Shown here: piece after piece, positions 5,370 to 8,532 of the stretch
Layout: each line of letters begins with the position of its first letter
How positions within the stretch are numbered: position 1 is the stretch's first letter
Source of the DNA: a halophilic archaeon J07HX64
Lineage (GTDB): Archaea; Halobacteriota; Halobacteria; Halobacteriales; Haloarculaceae
Direction: 5' to 3'
DNA length: 8,532 nucleotides
NCBI GenBank assembly: GCA_000416085.1
Contig: KE356579.1
Coordinates: forward strand, 1,037,939-1,046,470
Made by a program: the position numbers and the translations under genes
Notes under the pieces: model-generated
What the model saw: the letters and a program-made list of their open reading frames with translations, nothing else
What the model was told of the DNA's origin: nothing
Databases searched by the model: none

Positions 5370-6665
5370 CTACACGTCGAGTGGGGAGTTGTCACTGCCG
5401 AGTCGTTCGATCGCCTCGGCGAGCACCGTCACACCGATAGGTAGCGACTCCTCGTCGACATCGAACGTGGCAGTGTGGTGGCCGCCGGGGTGGTCCGTGC
5501 CGACACCGACGTAGGTGGCAACACCGCCCTGTTGCTGCACACGGTCCATCAGGAACGTGGCGTCCTCGCTCCCGCCGAGACTGTCCCGGCGCAGACACTG
5601 CTCCACCTGGTCGGTGGCGCCAGCGACATCGGCGACGAGGTCGACGAGACGCTCGTCGCTGGTTGCGCTCGGCGCCTCGGGGCCGAGTTCGATCCTCGAG
5701 GTGCAGTCGTGCATCTCCGCGGCCGACTCGACGACACTGTGGGCCCGCTCGCGGGTGTACTCCATCAGTTCGGTCGTCTCGCCGCGCACCTCCGCGTGAA
5801 TGTAGGCCTCCTCCGGGATTATATTCGGGGCTGTGCCGCCGCCGACATCGCCCGCGTTGACACGCGTCGCGCCGTCCTCGTGGCGGGCGATACCGTACAG
5901 ATTCTGGACGGCGGTGGCCATCGCCTGCACCGCGTTGCGCCCCCGGTTGGGGTTGCCGCCGGCGTGGGCACCCTCGCCGTGGAACTCGGCGTCAAAGTGA
6001 GCGACCGCAAGGAAGTCGTCGATGCCGGCGATCACCTCGCCTGTTGGATGGTCCAGTCCGACGTGAGCCGCGAGCAGGGCGTCGACATCGTCGAGATGGC
6101 CGCTCCGGGCCACCGGTCGACCGCCGCCGATGACCTCCTCGGCGGGCTGAAAGACGACCTTCAGCGTACCCTGGAACTCGCTGTCGGCGATCTCCCGGAC
6201 TACACCCAGCCCGATTGTCGCGTGTGCGTCGTGACCGCAGGCGTGCATGTGGCCCTCGTGCTCCGAGCGAAAGCCCTCCGCCACCGGCGTGTGTGTGTCA
6301 TCCCCGGACTCGGTCCGTGGCAGGCCGTCGATGTCGACCCGCAGAGCGACTGTCGGTCCCGGACCGCGCTCGAGTGTCGCAATCGCGCCGGTGTAGCCGC
6401 CGGCCAACTGGTCGAGCACCGCGTCGTCGACATCGTACCCCCGGGCCTGGTCGAGCCAGTCGTCCAGTTCCGACGCCGCGGGAACACCGCCGCGCTCACC
6501 CTCGGCCAGTATCTCCGAACCGATCTGTATGTCGTCGACATCCAGTTCGCGCAGTTCCTCGACGATACGAGCCGTCGTGTAGAACTCCCGCCAGGCAGGT
6601 TCCGGGTGCCGGTGCAGGTCACGTCGTGTCGATTGTAGCCAGTCGTCGTGCTCGATCTGCTCCAT
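5370..6665 (-). CDS. abgA: M20-family amidohydrolase resembling AbgA (p-aminobenzoyl-glutamate hydrolase)
   Basis: This 431-residue cytosolic metallohydrolase belongs to the M20D branch. Likely metal ligands are Cys143 and His145 in HACGHDAH (141-148), Glu177 in PAEE (174-177), His201 in AAHVG, and His396 or His397 in GGHH. The dimerisation domain lies at about 215-330 and carries GAHAGGNP, whose His234 usually reaches into the partner's active site. Beyond the general family it matches Escherichia coli AbgA as I remember it. The shared blocks are a long N-terminal segment before GGYTGAIATL, DFLAVAHFDAEF-type sequence before HAGGNP, and GSEDATFLMDRVQQQGG near 365-381. The length is also close to AbgA's 436. 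AbgA, with AbgB, cleaves p-aminobenzoyl-glutamate from folate breakdown into pABA and glutamate. No AbgB or AbgT is in the window, so activity on other acyl-amino acids remains possible. It is divergent from the gene at 6747 and upstream of ferredoxin on the same strand. Confidence 0.85.
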   Translation of the reverse strand: MEQIEHDDWLQSTRRDLHRHPEPAWREFYTTARIVEELRELDVDDIQIGSEILAEGERGGVPAASELDDWLDQARGYDVDDAVLDQLAGGYTGAIATLERGPGPTVALRVDIDGLPRTESGDDTHTPVAEGFRSEHEGHMHACGHDAHATIGLGVVREIADSEFQGTLKVVFQPAEEVIGGGRPVARSGHLDDVDALLAAHVGLDHPTGEVIAGIDDFLAVAHFDAEFHGEGAHAGGNPNRGRNAVQAMATAVQNLYGIARHEDGATRVNAGDVGGGTAPNIIPEEAYIHAEVRGETTELMEYTRERAHSVVESAAEMHDCTSRIELGPEAPSATSDERLVDLVADVAGATDQVEQCLRRDSLGGSEDATFLMDRVQQQGGVATYVGVGTDHPGGHHTATFDVDEESLPIGVTVLAEAIERLGSDNSPLDV

Positions 6666-6688
6666 ACATCCCGTCTGGTCCCCGGTGG

Positions 6689-6695
6689 GAATAAG
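6689..6695 (-). promoter_or_regulatory. TATA-like element of the amidohydrolase gene
   Basis: CTTATTC on the minus strand is centred about 27 bases before the amidohydrolase ATG at 6665, the position for a leaderless transcript. It lies in the 81-base divergent region shared with the gene starting at 6747. That gene has only a weak candidate, CGCTAAGCC at 6717-6725, on the plus strand. Confidence 0.45.
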
Positions 6696-6746
6696 ACTGT
6701 GGACAGAGACCGTGAGCGCTAAGCCCGACAGTCCCTAACAGTGTGT

Positions 6747-7184
6747 ATGGATGCGAACGCCCTGGACGCGGATATGCGCCAGCGGACCTGGAAACTGCTC
6801 CAACCGGGCGAGATTGCCCTCGACGGACTGGTGGTCCACACCGAACTCGACAGCAGCCGCGAAACCGAGATGCACCAGGTGAGCGTCGAGGTAGGAGAGA
6901 TAATCGCGGGGCACGCTGGTCACGACCCCCGCGAGACGTTTGTCTACTCGGGCACCGATAGCTCCGAGTTCGCCTCCAATCAACACCAGGGGCTCACACT
7001 CGACGACGAATCGTTTGTCTGGGAGTGCCAACAGCTGCTCCGTGATGGTACGTTCGACATCGTGTTTTATTTCGAAACCAGCGCCGACGTTCAGGCCATC
7101 CTCGCGGACGTCCGCGAGGCGGGCCACGAGGCAACAGGCGTGCGCGGTGACACCGACAGCCCTGCCGACGCGGCGATCGAGTGA
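6747..7184 (+). CDS. Conserved haloarchaeal protein of unknown function (possibly DUF5778)
   Basis: This 145-residue acidic protein has no signal peptide and no membrane segment, so it is probably cytosolic. I recognise the general pattern as a small protein widespread in haloarchaea, tentatively the DUF5778 family, but cannot confirm the family number without a search. Notable blocks are LLQPGEIALDGLVVHTELD (17-35), YSGTDSSEFASNQHQGLTL (67-85) and WECQQLLRDGTFDIVFYFE (92-110). The only cysteine is Cys94. The C-terminus is low-complexity Asp/Ala. The ATG at 6747 is chosen over a GTG two codons earlier because ATG is the usual start and the extra residues add nothing. The gene is divergent from the amidohydrolase (81-base gap) and precedes the TraB-family gene in the same direction (63-base gap). 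No function is assigned. Confidence 0.8.
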   Translation: MDANALDADMRQRTWKLLQPGEIALDGLVVHTELDSSRETEMHQVSVEVGEIIAGHAGHDPRETFVYSGTDSSEFASNQHQGLTLDDESFVWECQQLLRDGTFDIVFYFETSADVQAILADVREAGHEATGVRGDTDSPADAAIE

Positions 7185-7217
7185 CACCCGTGAACACGAG
7201 CAGGTCACCTCGAAACG

Positions 7218-7224
7218 CTTGTAT
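7218..7224 (+). promoter_or_regulatory. TATA-like element of the TraB-family gene
   Basis: CTTGTAT, preceded by CGAAA at 7211-7215, is centred about 27 bases before the ATG at 7248. The position fits a leaderless start, yet a strong ribosome binding site also lies between, so a longer transcript from upstream is equally possible. Confidence 0.35.
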
Positions 7225-7231
7225 GCGGTCG

Positions 7232-7237
7232 GGAGGT
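7232..7237 (+). promoter_or_regulatory. Strong Shine-Dalgarno sequence before the TraB-family gene
   Basis: GGAGGT is a full match to the anti-Shine-Dalgarno end of archaeal 16S rRNA. It ends 10 bases before the ATG at 7248. The other genes here that look independently transcribed lack such a site, so this gene may be read from a leadered transcript, perhaps shared with the gene at 6747. Confidence 0.5.
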
Positions 7238-7247
7238 AGCCGGGCGT

Positions 7248-8532
7248 ATGACTAACGACGGGCAGACGGAGGGCACCGACCAGGAGGGTCCACCGATGGC
7301 CCCGTCGAACGTGGCGCAGCTACAGCCGGCCCAATCAGAGTCCGTTACGCTGATCGATGCCGAGGACCCGCCACAGGGCAGGGAGCGCGAGGGCTCTATC
7401 ACCGTTGTCGGAACGGCACACGTCTCACAGGAGAGTGTCGACGAGGTGCGCGAGACCGTCGACAGCGAGCGGCCGGACGTGGTGGCGGTCGAACTCGACG
7501 AGACCCGCTACCGCCGTATGCAGGGGGAAACCCCCGACGATATCGACCCCAGCGATGTCATCTCGGGAAAGACAGTCTACCAGTTTCTCGCATACTGGAT
7601 GCTGTCGTACGTGCAGTCCAGACTCGGTGACCGGTTCGATATCGAACCCGGTGCGGATATGATGGCCGCAATCGAGGCCGCCGAGACAGGGGGCAGTGCC
7701 GTTGCGCTGGTCGACCGGAACATCCAGACCACCGTCCAGCGGCTCTGGGGTAGGATGCGCCTGCGCGAGAAGCTGTCTATCGTCGCCGCACTCCTCGTCG
7801 GGATCGGCGGTCCCGTAACCGCCGCGCTCACTGTCGGCTACTTCTTCGGGTTCACCGGTGCGATTATCACCGCCGCGGTGTCCGGGCAGCTGTTTCTCCC
7901 GCCTGCACCCGGGTTGTCGGTGCCACTCGTCGGCGGACTGCTCGGCACGGTCGTGTCGGTACTGGACTGGCTACTGGTCGCGACAGTCATCGCGCTCGCT
8001 GTTGCCGTGCCACTCGCCGCGTTGCTCTCGCGCTCGACCGGAGAGATCGAGACCGAGGAGCTGGATATCGAGGAGTTGACCGACGCGGACGTGGTCACGG
8101 CGATGATAGAGGAGTTCCGCCGGTTCTCCCCTGGCGGTGCCGAGGCGCTCATCGACGAGCGCGACGCCTACATCGCCCAGCGGCTGGTCGCGCTCCGGGC
8201 GGCCGGCTACGACGTTGTTGCGGTCGTGGGCGCCGGTCACCGCGCCGGTATCGAGCGTTACCTCGATGCCCCCGAGACGCTGCCCGACCCCGAGTCGCTG
8301 GTCGGCGAGAGCTCCTCCGGCCGTATCGCCCCCATCCTGTACAAGACAATCGGATACGGGTTCACGCTCGTCTTTTTCGGATTTTTCGTCCTGCTCGCCA
8401 TCGCGGGTGTGCAGGGTGAGTTCCTGTTGCGGGTGTTCGCGGCGTGGGTGCTGGTGAACGGGGTGGTCGCGGCGTCGCTGGCGCTCGCGGCCGGTGCACA
8501 CTGGACCAGTGCGGGTGTCGGCGGTGCGGTCG
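7248..8532 (+). CDS. traB: TraB/PrgY-family membrane protein, 3' end beyond the window
   Basis: 428 codons are visible without a stop, so the C-terminus is missing. The TraB domain has GTAHVSQESV (55-64), VAVELDETRYRRM (79-91), a DRNIQTTVQRLWGRM block (156-170), and IEEFRRF followed by LIDERDAYIA (287-310), ending in VVAVVGAGHRAGIERYL (323-339). The GTxH (His58), Glu82 and GAGH (His331) positions match the conserved residues of the TraB/TIKI/EreA superfamily, whose members are proposed or shown metalloproteases. Enterococcal PrgY lowers self-made pheromone, but the archaeal role is unknown. Strongly hydrophobic stretches lie at about 177-212 and 221-261, between the two halves of the domain, and again at about 368-388 and 395-418. 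The protein should therefore be membrane-bound. The first 48 residues are a hydrophilic tail. The start is supported by a GGAGGT site ahead of it. Confidence 0.88.
   Translation, partial: MTNDGQTEGTDQEGPPMAPSNVAQLQPAQSESVTLIDAEDPPQGREREGSITVVGTAHVSQESVDEVRETVDSERPDVVAVELDETRYRRMQGETPDDIDPSDVISGKTVYQFLAYWMLSYVQSRLGDRFDIEPGADMMAAIEAAETGGSAVALVDRNIQTTVQRLWGRMRLREKLSIVAALLVGIGGPVTAALTVGYFFGFTGAIITAAVSGQLFLPPAPGLSVPLVGGLLGTVVSVLDWLLVATVIALAVAVPLAALLSRSTGEIETEELDIEELTDADVVTAMIEEFRRFSPGGAEALIDERDAYIAQRLVALRAAGYDVVAVVGAGHRAGIERYLDAPETLPDPESLVGESSSGRIAPILYKTIGYGFTLVFFGFFVLLAIAGVQGEFLLRVFAAWVLVNGVVAASLALAAGAHWTSAGVGGAV

Noticed and set aside
5475..6638. A 387-codon open frame on the plus strand opposite the amidohydrolase
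   Set aside because: It is an antisense shadow, common in GC-rich DNA. Its translation has no family pattern, while the minus strand carries all M20 motifs.

Overview
This window looks like part of a haloarchaeal (class Halobacteria) chromosome. The DNA is GC-rich, the proteins are rich in Asp and Glu, genes are tightly packed, and short AT-rich TATA-like elements lie about 27 bases before several start codons, as in leaderless archaeal transcripts. Several genes are of archaeal or haloarchaeal type: ribosomal protein S8e, an AbrB-PhoU protein, a short PadR-type regulator, a DHPS-like enzyme next to an MptE-type pyrophosphokinase, and an archaeal TraB-family protein. The species cannot be named from the sequence alone.

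Layout from left to right. (1) At 68-1204, an AT-rich promoter leads into a PadR-type regulator whose frame is broken near base 186, followed with a start/stop overlap by an alpha/beta hydrolase. (2) At 1205-2468, a gap with no gene ends in two TATA-like elements, followed by an AbrB-PhoU phosphate-signalling protein. (3) At 2474-2845 on the minus strand lies ribosomal protein S8e, convergent with phoU. (4) At 2846-4823, a divergent control region with inverted repeats precedes a DHPS-like gene that overlaps a pterin pyrophosphokinase gene (mptE). The mptE frame is also broken, near base 4310. (5) At 4830-6665 on the minus strand are a plant-type 2Fe-2S ferredoxin and, upstream of it, an M20 amidohydrolase resembling AbgA (p-aminobenzoyl-glutamate hydrolase). 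(6) At 6747-8532 on the plus strand are a conserved haloarchaeal protein of unknown function and a TraB-family membrane protein that runs off the right edge.

The clearest functional theme is pterin/folate metabolism. MptE makes the activated pterin diphosphate that a DHPS couples to an aromatic amine, and the nearby AbgA-like enzyme could release p-aminobenzoate from folate breakdown products; that last link is inference. The other genes are housekeeping or of unknown role and show no obvious joint function.

I found no CRISPR array, transposase, phage gene, tRNA or rRNA, and nothing that convincingly amounts to a new multi-gene system. The points most worth checking are the two single-base-type frame breaks in otherwise well-conserved genes, the altered pABA-side loops of the DHPS-like protein, and the inverted repeats between rps8e and the DHPS-like gene.
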